Source: Bacteroidota bacterium | GTDB taxonomy: Bacteria > Bacteroidota > Bacteroidia > B-17B0 > Aurantibacillaceae | Reading direction: 5' to 3' | Assembly: GCA_030681615.1 (NCBI GenBank) | Contig: JAUXSA010000089.1 | Location: 26,857 to 90,856, forward strand | DNA length: 64,000 nucleotides | In this document: piece by piece, positions 27,682 to 34,805 of the stretch | How the letters are laid out: every line of letters begins with the position of its first letter | How positions within the stretch are numbered: the first letter of the stretch is position 1 | Notes under the pieces: model-generated | Seen by the model: the letters and a program-made list of their open reading frames with translations, nothing else | Databases searched by the model: none | Told to the model about the DNA's origin: nothing | Program-made: the position numbers and the translations under genes

Positions 27682-28779
27682 ATGATAGACCTAAAAAATA
27701 TACAAACAGAAGTTGATGCAGGTTTTTTGTATGGTTTACTTGCAGACCATGAAGAGGATGAGCATGTGGCTAACGTGTTTAGGCAAATGAGTGACATTGA
27801 AAAAAGCCACGCCATGGCGTTTTTAAAAAAGAATAACATAAATGATACTCAACTACCTCAACCGTCTAACAGGGCTAAAGTACTTAAAACAATAGGCAAA
27901 ATATTTGGCTATAACTATGTGTTAGGCGTTTTATTAGATACAGAAAAGAGTATTTCAAATTCAATTGCAGGGGCGCGAAAAAAAAGCAAAACTTCTAATT
28001 CCATTTCCGATACGGCGCATGTTACTATTTTAAAGAATATATTAAACAGTAACACAAAAATCTCAGGCTCTAATCTGGCGCGTTTTGAAAAAAGACATCG
28101 CTCTGTTGGTGGAAATGCATTAAGGGCCGCAGTGCTTGGTGGTAACGATGGTTTGGTTTCAAATTTTAGTTTGGTAATGGGCGTCGCTGGCGCTACAAGT
28201 GGCCAAACAGGTGTTTTGCTGGCGGGCCTTGCAGGACTTTTGGCTGGTGCGTTATCTATGGCTTTAGGCGAGTGGATCTCTGTTAAAAGCTCGCAGGAAC
28301 TTTATGAGAATCAAATGCAACTAGAGATGGATGAAATTGAAACAAATCCAGAAGGTGAAGAAAGAGAATTGGCATTGATCTACTTATCAAAAGGCATTAA
28401 AGAATCTCAAGCAAAAGAAATGGCAAAAGAAATTATGCTGAGTAAAGATCGCGCCCATGAAGTTTTAATAAAAGAAGAGTTAGGGATCAATCCTGAAGAC
28501 CTAAAAGGCTCTGCTATGGAAGCCGCAATAACATCGTTTATTTTGTTTTCAGTTGGAGCTGTAATACCTGTTATTCCTTTCTTCTTTCTAAATGGAATAA
28601 AGGCTATTCTGCTAAGTACTCTATTAAGTGCTTGCGGCCTCTTTTTGATCGGGGCAGCAATTACTTTGTTTACAGGTAAAAGTGTTTGGTTTTCTGGCTT
28701 CAGGCAGGTGTTATTTGGTCTTTTAGCCGCAGCTATAACATTTGGTATTGGAAAATTAATAGGCGTATCGGTTAGCTAA
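27682..28779 (+). CDS. VIT1/CCC1 transporter with ferritin-like N-terminal domain
   Basis: A 365-aa protein. Residues 1 to ~135 form a rubrerythrin/ferritin-like helical domain (LLADHEEDEHVANVFRQM, then EKSHAMAFLKK, an ExxH motif). A second candidate motif is DTAH near residue 112 with Asp in place of Glu. Residues ~140-365 are the VIT1/CCC1 membrane domain with the signature LRAAVLGGNDGLVSNFSLVM, then SMALGEWISVKSSQELYENQ and three further TM segments. The architecture resembles MbfA-type iron exporters. Likely substrates are Fe2+ or Mn2+, which fits the neighbouring metal pump. Whether it exports or sequesters metal cannot be told from sequence. Confidence 0.87.
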   Translation: MIDLKNIQTEVDAGFLYGLLADHEEDEHVANVFRQMSDIEKSHAMAFLKKNNINDTQLPQPSNRAKVLKTIGKIFGYNYVLGVLLDTEKSISNSIAGARKKSKTSNSISDTAHVTILKNILNSNTKISGSNLARFEKRHRSVGGNALRAAVLGGNDGLVSNFSLVMGVAGATSGQTGVLLAGLAGLLAGALSMALGEWISVKSSQELYENQMQLEMDEIETNPEGEERELALIYLSKGIKESQAKEMAKEIMLSKDRAHEVLIKEELGINPEDLKGSAMEAAITSFILFSVGAVIPVIPFFFLNGIKAILLSTLLSACGLFLIGAAITLFTGKSVWFSGFRQVLFGLLAAAITFGIGKLIGVSVS

Positions 28780-28826
28780 AATACCACAAACCTTAATACG
28801 ACTGGCTGTGGGTAAACCAAGCACAT

Positions 28827-28857
28827 TTTGCAAAAATATAAAAAACAGTTATCTTTA
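28827..28857 (+). promoter_or_regulatory. Bacteroidota-type promoter upstream of the hydrolase gene
   Basis: TTTG at 28827-28830 is separated by 19 bp from TATCTTTA at 28850-28857, close to the TTTG-N19-TAnnTTTG consensus with one mismatch in the last base. Initiation near 28863 would give a ~78-nt leader containing the inverted repeat 28875-28919. Confidence 0.55.
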
Positions 28858-28874
28858 AATTAAGCTTTTGGCAA

Positions 28875-28919
28875 ATAACGTTTCATTAACCTTCCAAACG
28901 ACAAGCCGCCAAACGTTAT
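28875..28919. repeat. Inverted repeat, attC-like, in the hydrolase gene leader
   Basis: The 9-bp perfect arms ATAACGTTT (28875-28883) and AAACGTTAT (28911-28919) are separated by 27 bp containing ACAAGCCGCC. It lies 21 bp before the ATG of the hydrolase gene. Similar fragments occur after that gene (AACGCTATTGGTA near 30048) and after the AHSA1 gene (ACAAGCCGCTAACGG near 21512). The layout resembles integron attC sites, although the canonical GTTRRRY core is not matched. It could instead be an mRNA leader stem. Confidence 0.45.
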
Positions 28920-28940
28920 AGGTAATTTGAAATTAAAATT

Positions 28941-29942
28941 ATGATCAAATCCGTCTTATTACTCTCTGTATTTTTTAGCGCGCTTACCATTTACTTTTTT
29001 AAAGGCCCGATCAAGGGTGTGCCGTACAATTCTAACGGTATTGCATCAACACCCACTGACACAATAATTAAAGTTGACCGAAACCCTGAATTAGGCTTTA
29101 ATTTTCCCTATTACTTGCGAATCCCAAAAGGATTAAATCAAAATGAAATTCAGTATCTTCTTGTTGAGACAAATAATTCTGGTGTTAACGACACCTTACT
29201 GCATCACGAAAAGGAGACTTTTTTAGAAACAACCCGAAAATCCCTTGGCGGCAGTCTTTGTAGTAAACTTAAGACCCCATTTTTAATTCCTGTTTTTCCA
29301 AGGCCGGCAAAAGAATGGAGAATATATACTCATGCCTTTGACAGAGACGCCGCATGGATAAAAGAGGGTGAGATGAAAAGATTAGATCTGCAACTTATTG
29401 CAATGATAGAGAACGCGAAAATCGTATTAAAAAAATACGGTATAAATTCTAAAGATAAGTTTTTAATGAATGGCTTTTCTGCCTCTGGAACTTTTTGCAA
29501 TAGATTTACTCTGATACATCCAACGCTGGTGGCCGCAACGGCTTGTGGAGGGATAAATGCTATTCCTATTTTATGCATTAATAAATTAGAAAAAACCGAA
29601 TTAAAATATCCAATAGGAACCAGCGATTTTAAGTCGCTTTTTGGAACCGATGTTAACCTGGAAGAATATAAAAAAGTTCCACAATTTATCTACATGGGAG
29701 AAAATGATAAGAATGATGCGGTGTTATTTGATGATGCCTATAGCAACTCTGAAAGAAAAATAATTTTTAAGTTGTTGGGTAAGCAATTGATACCTGACAG
29801 GTTCAGCAAATGTGAGTCAATATATATTCAAAATAAAGTAAACAGCACTTTTAAAGTTTACCCTGGTATTGGACATGAAACCGACAAAAAGGTATGTGAT
29901 GAGGTTGTTGAATTTTTCACCAAAATCATCTCGCAAAAATAA
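28941..29942 (+). CDS. Exported alpha/beta hydrolase-like protein
   Basis: A 333-aa protein with an N-terminal signal or anchor (MIKSVLLLSVFFSALTIYFF). The alpha/beta hydrolase triad can be proposed from visible motifs: nucleophile Ser180 in LMNGFSASGTF, an Asp in IYMGENDKNDAVLFDDAY, and His in YPGIGHETDKKV near residue 312. The oxyanion region may be FLIPVFPRPAKEW. It resembles exported PHB-depolymerase/esterase-like enzymes; the substrate is unknown. It has its own promoter and no same-function neighbours. The flanking repeats on both sides suggest it could be an acquired cassette. Confidence 0.7.
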   Translation: MIKSVLLLSVFFSALTIYFFKGPIKGVPYNSNGIASTPTDTIIKVDRNPELGFNFPYYLRIPKGLNQNEIQYLLVETNNSGVNDTLLHHEKETFLETTRKSLGGSLCSKLKTPFLIPVFPRPAKEWRIYTHAFDRDAAWIKEGEMKRLDLQLIAMIENAKIVLKKYGINSKDKFLMNGFSASGTFCNRFTLIHPTLVAATACGGINAIPILCINKLEKTELKYPIGTSDFKSLFGTDVNLEEYKKVPQFIYMGENDKNDAVLFDDAYSNSERKIIFKLLGKQLIPDRFSKCESIYIQNKVNSTFKVYPGIGHETDKKVCDEVVEFFTKIISQK

Positions 29943-30151
29943 AAACATGTTTATAAACACAGAGGGGCTCTAAAAAAGGATGCCTGTTAAAACAATCAAC
30001 GCGCATTTGTGGCTTCAAAAGGAGCGTTTCGCTACCCTGCTTTAACTAACGCTATTGGTACACCTATTGGCTAATTGGTGGTTTTTTACTTGTTGCAACA
30101 CTTAATAAACCCCTTATGAACCAAGCGTTCGCTAAAATAAGTAGAATTAAC

Positions 30152-30169
30152 GTTGTTCAGTAGAACAAC
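30152..30169. promoter_or_regulatory. Palindrome upstream of the histidine kinase operon
   Basis: GTTGTTC-AGTA-GAACAAC is a perfect 7-bp dyad ending 18 bp before the ATG of the kinase gene, in a 245-bp intergenic region. It could be a protein-binding operator (for example autoregulation by the NarL-type regulator) or a short mRNA stem near the start codon. There is no T tract, so it is not a terminator. Confidence 0.45.
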
Positions 30170-30187
30170 TATGCTTAATTTAGATAT

Positions 30188-32500
30188 ATGAAGGGCTTTA
30201 ATTTGCCGATAATTGGAACACCCGTTTTGAATGGAATAACCGTTTTTATTATAACGGCACTTTTAACCTTTGGAGTTGCTTACCAAAGTTATTTAATTAG
30301 CGAAAACGAAAAACAAAGCGAAGTCCTCAAAGAAATCAATTCCGTTAATTACAATTTAAAAACCGCTATAAGCAATGGCTTAACTGCTTCAAAAACGCTG
30401 GCTTTTATAATTAACAAGTATGGTGTTCCTCAGGATTTTGACAGTATTGCAAAGAAGATCTTAGAGAACAATAAATATATTGACGCGCTTGAGTTAACCA
30501 AAAAAGGGCTTATAACTAATGTTTATCCCTTAAAGGGTAATGAAGCTGCAATAGGCTTTGATGTTTTAGAAGATAGCATTGTAAGCAAAGAAGCTTACAA
30601 AACTATACAGAAAAAGGAACTTTATTTTGCTGGTCCCTTAAAGTTAAAACAAGGTGGCATGGCCGTGGTTGGAAGACTTCCCTTCTTTGTAGACGATAAA
30701 TTTGAAGGGTTTTCTGTGGTTATAATAAAACTCTCAACGCTTCTAAAAGCTGCAGGCATATCACTTCAAAACAAGCAATTTGTTTACCAATTATCAAAAA
30801 TTGACCCTACTACTTTGCAGGAAGATTTTTTTCTACCTGCGCCTTTTTCTTCCGATTCATCGCAATCAATTTCTGTAATGGTGCCTGATGGAGAGTGGAA
30901 ATTATATGTAATGCAAAAAGAACAAGAAATACCATTTGAGATAATCGCGTTTTCTTTTCTTGGATTTATTTTTTCCCTAACCGCTGGATTATTTTCCTGG
31001 CATCTAACACGCCAGCCCAACAAGTTGAACAAATTAGTAGACAAAAAAACAGCAGAACTTATTAATATACAGAATAGTATTTCATATAGTGAAGCCCGAT
31101 TAGCCGAAGCCCAGGAAGTTGCAAAAGTTGGTAGCTGGGAAACCGACCTTGTAACTTTAAACGTAAATTGGTCTAAAGAAACTTTTAGAATTTTTGAGGT
31201 TGAAGAATTAAATTACAAAACCTCACATCCAAATTTTTTGAAGTTTGTGCATCCAAAAGACCGCGAAAAGGTAGAAACGGCCTTTACAAAATCCTTAAAC
31301 AAGAAGGGATTAAATAGCATAGAACATAGAATTGTAACGAGTGGGGGTCAGGTTAAATATGTAGAAGAGCGCTGGCGAATTTTTCAAAATGAAAAAGAAG
31401 AACCGGTAAGGGCAATAGGAACGTGCCAGGACATAACCGAACGCGTACAGGCAGAAAAAGCCTTAAAGGAAAGTGAAAAAAAATACAAGTACCTTTTTGA
31501 AAACAATCCTATGCCCATGTTGCTATGGGATTTTGAAACACTAAAAATTATTGACTGTAACATGGAAGCCTTAATAAAATATGGGTATTCGAGGGATGAG
31601 TTTTTAAGCCTGACCATGAAAGATATAAGGCCCCCTGAAGATATTCCGCTTATGGAAGACCAAGTGAAGTCTGAAGAGGTTTATGGCAAAATACATAAGA
31701 AGGTTTGGAGGCACAAGAAAAAAAACGGAGAGTTAATGTTTGTTAGTGTTAACGCACATATAATAGATTATGAAGGAAAAAGGGTTTCGTTAGTGATGAT
31801 CGATGATGTGACTGAAAAGTTAAAAGCAGAAGCAGAACTTATTTCTTCATACAATCAGTTACAGGAGTTAACCGCCCATCTCCAGGTTATACGAGAGGAA
31901 GAGAGAACAAGAATTGCGCGTGAAATACATGATGAACTCGGACAGCAACTAACTGCATTAAAAATGGATACTTCAATGCTTAGTAAAAAAATAAATGTTG
32001 CTGATGAGCTTGTTACAGAAAAATTATCAAATATGATTAGCCTTATAGATGATACAGTTAAAACAGTAAGAAGAATCTCCTCCGATCTCCGTCCGGGAAT
32101 CCTTGACGACCTTGGGCTAATTCCCGCGCTCGAATGGCAGGGAGAAGAATATGAGAAACGCACTGGTATTAAATTACTCTTTCAAACAAACATAAATGAC
32201 CTGGTATTAGAACGGGAAATTTCAACTAATGTTTTTCGGATCTTCCAGGAAGCATTAACAAATATTATCCGGCACTCCAGTGCTACAGAAACAAACATTT
32301 TAATAGAAAAAAAAGAACAAGATCTTTTACTTATTATAAAAGACAACGGCCAAGGGTTTGAGGTGGATAACCTTAAAAAGAAACAGTCCTGGGGAATTGT
32401 TGGAATGAAAGAAAGAGCTATTCTTTTGAAAGGTGAGTTAATTATTGAAAGTAAAAAATTACAGGGTACTACAATAACGTTAAAAGTGCCAATACATTAA
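30188..32500 (+). CDS. CHASE-PAS-PAS sensor histidine kinase (HisKA_3/NarX type)
   Basis: A 770-aa membrane kinase. TM1 is at ~14-36 (LNGITVFIITALLTFGVAYQ). The extracytoplasmic CHASE domain, at about residues 40-245, carries the family block ITNVYPLKGNEAAIGFDVL. TM2 is near 260 (IIAFSFLGFIFSLTAGLFSW). Two PAS domains follow (~315-420, and ~435-545 with YLFENNPMPMLLWDFETLKI). The HisKA_3 dimerisation helix is EEERTRIAREIHDELGQQLT with the phospho-acceptor His near residue 580, and the ATPase domain shows EALTNIIRHSSA, IKDNGQGFEV and WGIVGMKERA. CHASE domains bind small ligands outside the cytoplasm; the ligand is unknown. The cognate NarL-type regulator starts 7 bp downstream. Confidence 0.93.
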   Translation: MKGFNLPIIGTPVLNGITVFIITALLTFGVAYQSYLISENEKQSEVLKEINSVNYNLKTAISNGLTASKTLAFIINKYGVPQDFDSIAKKILENNKYIDALELTKKGLITNVYPLKGNEAAIGFDVLEDSIVSKEAYKTIQKKELYFAGPLKLKQGGMAVVGRLPFFVDDKFEGFSVVIIKLSTLLKAAGISLQNKQFVYQLSKIDPTTLQEDFFLPAPFSSDSSQSISVMVPDGEWKLYVMQKEQEIPFEIIAFSFLGFIFSLTAGLFSWHLTRQPNKLNKLVDKKTAELINIQNSISYSEARLAEAQEVAKVGSWETDLVTLNVNWSKETFRIFEVEELNYKTSHPNFLKFVHPKDREKVETAFTKSLNKKGLNSIEHRIVTSGGQVKYVEERWRIFQNEKEEPVRAIGTCQDITERVQAEKALKESEKKYKYLFENNPMPMLLWDFETLKIIDCNMEALIKYGYSRDEFLSLTMKDIRPPEDIPLMEDQVKSEEVYGKIHKKVWRHKKKNGELMFVSVNAHIIDYEGKRVSLVMIDDVTEKLKAEAELISSYNQLQELTAHLQVIREEERTRIAREIHDELGQQLTALKMDTSMLSKKINVADELVTEKLSNMISLIDDTVKTVRRISSDLRPGILDDLGLIPALEWQGEEYEKRTGIKLLFQTNINDLVLEREISTNVFRIFQEALTNIIRHSSATETNILIEKKEQDLLLIIKDNGQGFEVDNLKKKQSWGIVGMKERAILLKGELIIESKKLQGTTITLKVPIH

Positions 32501-32507
32501 AAAACAG

Positions 32508-33125
32508 ATGAAATTTTTAATAGCTGACGATCACGCCATTGTGCGAAAAGGATTAGTGCAGGTTTTGCTCGAAGAGTTTCCTGATGCAGAAATTACCGAA
32601 GTTGCAAACAGCGCAGAAGTATTTGATCAACTGAGCAAGCAAATATGGGATGTTATTTTATTGGATATCTCAATGCCAGGAAAAAATGGGCTTGAAATTC
32701 TGAAACAAGTAAGAACAAATGGAATTAAGGCCCCAATACTCATGATCAGCATGCACTCTGAGGAACAGTACGCGCTAAGAGCATTAAAGGCAGGTGCTTC
32801 AGGATTTTTAAATAAAGAAAGCGCGACCGAAGAGCTGTTAGCAGCTGTGCGCAAAGTACTCTCCGGAAAAAAATATATTTCAACCACCGTGGCCGAAAAA
32901 TTAGCTGAAAATTTGGGAGCAAAACAAGGACACGAACTCCTTTCTGACAGGGAAATGGAGGTACTTCAACTCATCGCCTCGGGTAAAATTGTATCAGAAA
33001 TTGCGGAAGAAATATCGCTTAGTGTAAACACCATTAGTACGTATCGTGCACGCATACTTGAAAAACTAAACCTGAACAATAATTCAGAGCTTACAAGATA
33101 TGCTTTAGATAATAACCTCATCTAA
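32508..33125 (+). CDS. NarL/LuxR-family response regulator
   Basis: A 205-aa regulator. The receiver (residues 1-120) has acidic pair ADDH, phospho-acceptor Asp53 in VILLDISMPGKNG, the Ser/Thr switch in LMISMHS and Lys in FLNKESA. The C-terminal LuxR helix-turn-helix is LLSDREMEVLQLIASGKIVS and EISLSVNTISTYRARILEKL. It is the evident partner of the upstream kinase, in the classic HisKA_3/NarL pairing. Targets are unknown; the palindrome ahead of the kinase gene is a candidate. Confidence 0.95.
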   Translation: MKFLIADDHAIVRKGLVQVLLEEFPDAEITEVANSAEVFDQLSKQIWDVILLDISMPGKNGLEILKQVRTNGIKAPILMISMHSEEQYALRALKAGASGFLNKESATEELLAAVRKVLSGKKYISTTVAEKLAENLGAKQGHELLSDREMEVLQLIASGKIVSEIAEEISLSVNTISTYRARILEKLNLNNNSELTRYALDNNLI

Positions 33126-33219
33126 ATTTTAGTTTGTAGTACCAACCACTACAAGTTTTTGGCGCTTTAAACTATATTGTGCACAATTTCAAATTCGGTA
33201 ATTTGTAAAAACAAATACC

Positions 33220-33624
33220 TTGAACCCAAATACAATTGCACCTTTCTTAAAAGTAGTAACAGTAGATGACTCGCCGCTTATAGCGGAACGGATGGCTTCC
33301 GTTCTCCTGGAAATTGAGGGCTTAGCGTTTTTAGGAAACGCCTTCAGCATTTCATCGGCACAAAATTTAATAACTACTGTTAATCCCGATGTTGTTATTC
33401 TTGACATTCATCTTGAACAAGATGAACAGGCCCCAACGGGAATAGACCTGCTCACGGAGATCCGTCAGAACTATCCCGAAATGAAGGTCATCATTTTTAC
33501 CAATCATAACGAGTTGCATTACCGGCTTGCCTGTCTTGCAAAAGGTGCAAATTTCTTTTTCGACAAATCAAATGATTTGCACAAAATCTCTGAAATATTA
33601 AAACAATGGACAATCAGAAAATAA
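33220..33624 (+). CDS. Single-domain response regulator
   Basis: A 134-aa stand-alone receiver. It starts at TTG 33220 (MNPNTIAPFLKVVTVDDSPL). An in-frame TAA at 33199 and the absence of ATG or GTG before the first beta strand leave TTG as the only option. The acceptor Asp62 is in VVILDIHLEQDEQAPTGIDL, the switch Thr is in IIFTNHN, and the conserved Lys is in FFFDKSND. With no output domain it probably works by protein-protein contact or phosphate shuttling. It lies 94 bp after the NarL-type regulator. Confidence 0.83.
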   Translation: MNPNTIAPFLKVVTVDDSPLIAERMASVLLEIEGLAFLGNAFSISSAQNLITTVNPDVVILDIHLEQDEQAPTGIDLLTEIRQNYPEMKVIIFTNHNELHYRLACLAKGANFFFDKSNDLHKISEILKQWTIRK

Positions 33625-33794
33625 AAATTTTACTGCTTGAGGATAATCCGGACGATGCCCGGCAAATTTCCAACGTCTTAAAAAAAGACGGTCTTCAATT
33701 TGAACTCTCTTTAGTGGACACGAAAGCCCAATATACAAAGCAACTCACCGACTCATTTACAACCAGAATTAAAACCAATGCCCAAAAATCGTAG
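33606..33794 (+). pseudogene. Truncated receiver domain
   Basis: A 62-aa ORF starting inside the last codons of the preceding receiver gene. It begins like a normal receiver (MDNQKIKILLLEDNPDDARQ, ISNVLKKDGLQFELSLVDTK) but ends after about 45 receiver-like residues. It lacks the beta-3 strand with the phospho-acceptor Asp, and also the Thr and Lys positions. In full-length relatives a segment like LILSDHSLP should follow. I see no continuation in the other frames before the next gene starts 2 bp later. It is most likely a deletion remnant; a short expressed peptide cannot be excluded. Confidence 0.7.
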
Positions 33795-33796
33795 TT

Positions 33797-34213
33797 ATGA
33801 ATAACACAAGCGTTAAATACAAATACAACAATGTATTGCTAATTGATGACAGTGAACTGGATAATTTTATAAATGAAAAAATTGTTGAGGCCCATTGTTA
33901 TGCCAGGCAGGTACATGTTAGTACCGATGGCAAAAGCGCGCTTGAGTTTATTAATAATCTTCTAATTACGGGCGGTTCGGATAATGGAACTTTCCCGGAA
34001 GTAATGTTTGTTGATCTTAACATGCCGATAATGGGTGGTTTCGAATTTATAGAACACTTCAAAAAAATAAACGATCCAAAAATACTGGCCTGTAAGCTTG
34101 TTATCTTAACGTCATCCATCAGTAATTCTGATAAAGTTAGGGCTCAAAAAATTGGAAATGATATTATTTTCTTAAATAAACCGCTCACTCATCAGAAACT
34201 CGATCAAATATAG
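33797..34213 (+). CDS. Single-domain response regulator (Rcp1-like)
   Basis: A 138-aa receiver. The acidic pair is LLIDDSE, the acceptor Asp73 is in VMFVDLNMPIMGGFEFIEHF, the Ser/Thr switch is LVILTSSIS and the Lys is in FLNKPLTHQKL. The loop before beta-3 is extended (ITGGSDNGTFPEV), typical of Rcp1/CheY-like receivers of Bacteroidota. It follows the receiver remnant by 2 bp and closes the signalling cluster. No output domain. Confidence 0.9.
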   Translation: MNNTSVKYKYNNVLLIDDSELDNFINEKIVEAHCYARQVHVSTDGKSALEFINNLLITGGSDNGTFPEVMFVDLNMPIMGGFEFIEHFKKINDPKILACKLVILTSSISNSDKVRAQKIGNDIIFLNKPLTHQKLDQI

Positions 34214-34373
34214 TTGTACTCTAAACCTTGAAGCTGATCATATACAAATTTTGAATAATTTAATTATGGTTTAATTAATTTTTCTCAAATTTAAACTATT
34301 TGGCCTTGTTCCTATTCTTAGAACGCTCTGAAATTTTGGAGCGCATTGAAAAACAATTTTACATGCGTTTTTA

Positions 34374-34381
34374 TATATTTG
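34374..34381 (+). promoter_or_regulatory. Bacteroidota -7 box
   Basis: TATATTTG fits TAnnTTTG exactly and lies 18 bp before the ATG of the 110-aa gene. No convincing -33 TTTG is seen at the usual spacing. Confidence 0.4.
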
Positions 34382-34399
34382 TAAAATAAAATCTACCGC

Positions 34400-34732
34400 A
34401 TGAAAGTTACAATCACATCCATTGAATTAAAAGGCCCATTAAAATTCTTTGCGCTTTCTTCATCTGCGTTAAAAATACTTAAGCAGTTAAAAACAAGCAA
34501 CAGCGTAGGTTTTAAAAAGAAAGGTATCTGGACAAAACATTACACCATGAGCCTTTGGAATAACGAAGAGGAAATGAGAGCGTTCGCTATGAGCGGCGCT
34601 CATTTGGAAGCCATGAAAACAAGTAAAAAAATTGCTAAAGAAATAAGGACCGTTACTATTGAAGCAGATAAACTCCCTGATTGGAAAACGGCGTTATCGC
34701 TTCTAGAAAAAGGGAAAGTGCTTAAGTTTTAA
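34400..34732 (+). CDS. Small DUF3291-like / dimeric alpha-beta barrel protein
   Basis: A 110-aa cytosolic protein. Visible features are a first strand MKVTITSIELKGPLKFFAL, a basic segment (NSVGFKKKGIWTKHYTMSLW), NEEEMRAFAMSGAHLEAMKT and a last strand RTVTIEADKLPDW. The order strand, Trp-containing strand, then FAMSGAHLEAM helix resembles ABM/DUF3291-type dimeric barrels with a His in the helix. I assign the fold only tentatively and no function. It stands alone between the signalling cluster and the convergent TPR-CHAT gene, with a good -7 box upstream. Confidence 0.6.
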   Translation: MKVTITSIELKGPLKFFALSSSALKILKQLKTSNSVGFKKKGIWTKHYTMSLWNNEEEMRAFAMSGAHLEAMKTSKKIAKEIRTVTIEADKLPDWKTALSLLEKGKVLKF

Positions 34733-34805
34733 TTATAGTTCATTCTATTATAATAATCTCAATCGGTTGAAAAAATCTTAGCCAGAAAAAAGCATTTTAA
34801 TTTAT

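Noticed and set aside
33740-33800. Frameshift continuation of the truncated receiver
   Set aside because: Neither alternative frame shows the expected beta-3/Asp segment before the next gene starts; a deletion is more likely.
34325-34350. Hairpin AACGCTCTGAAATTTTGGAGCGC as a terminator
   Set aside because: The stem is short with internal mismatches and no adequate T tract, so no call was made.
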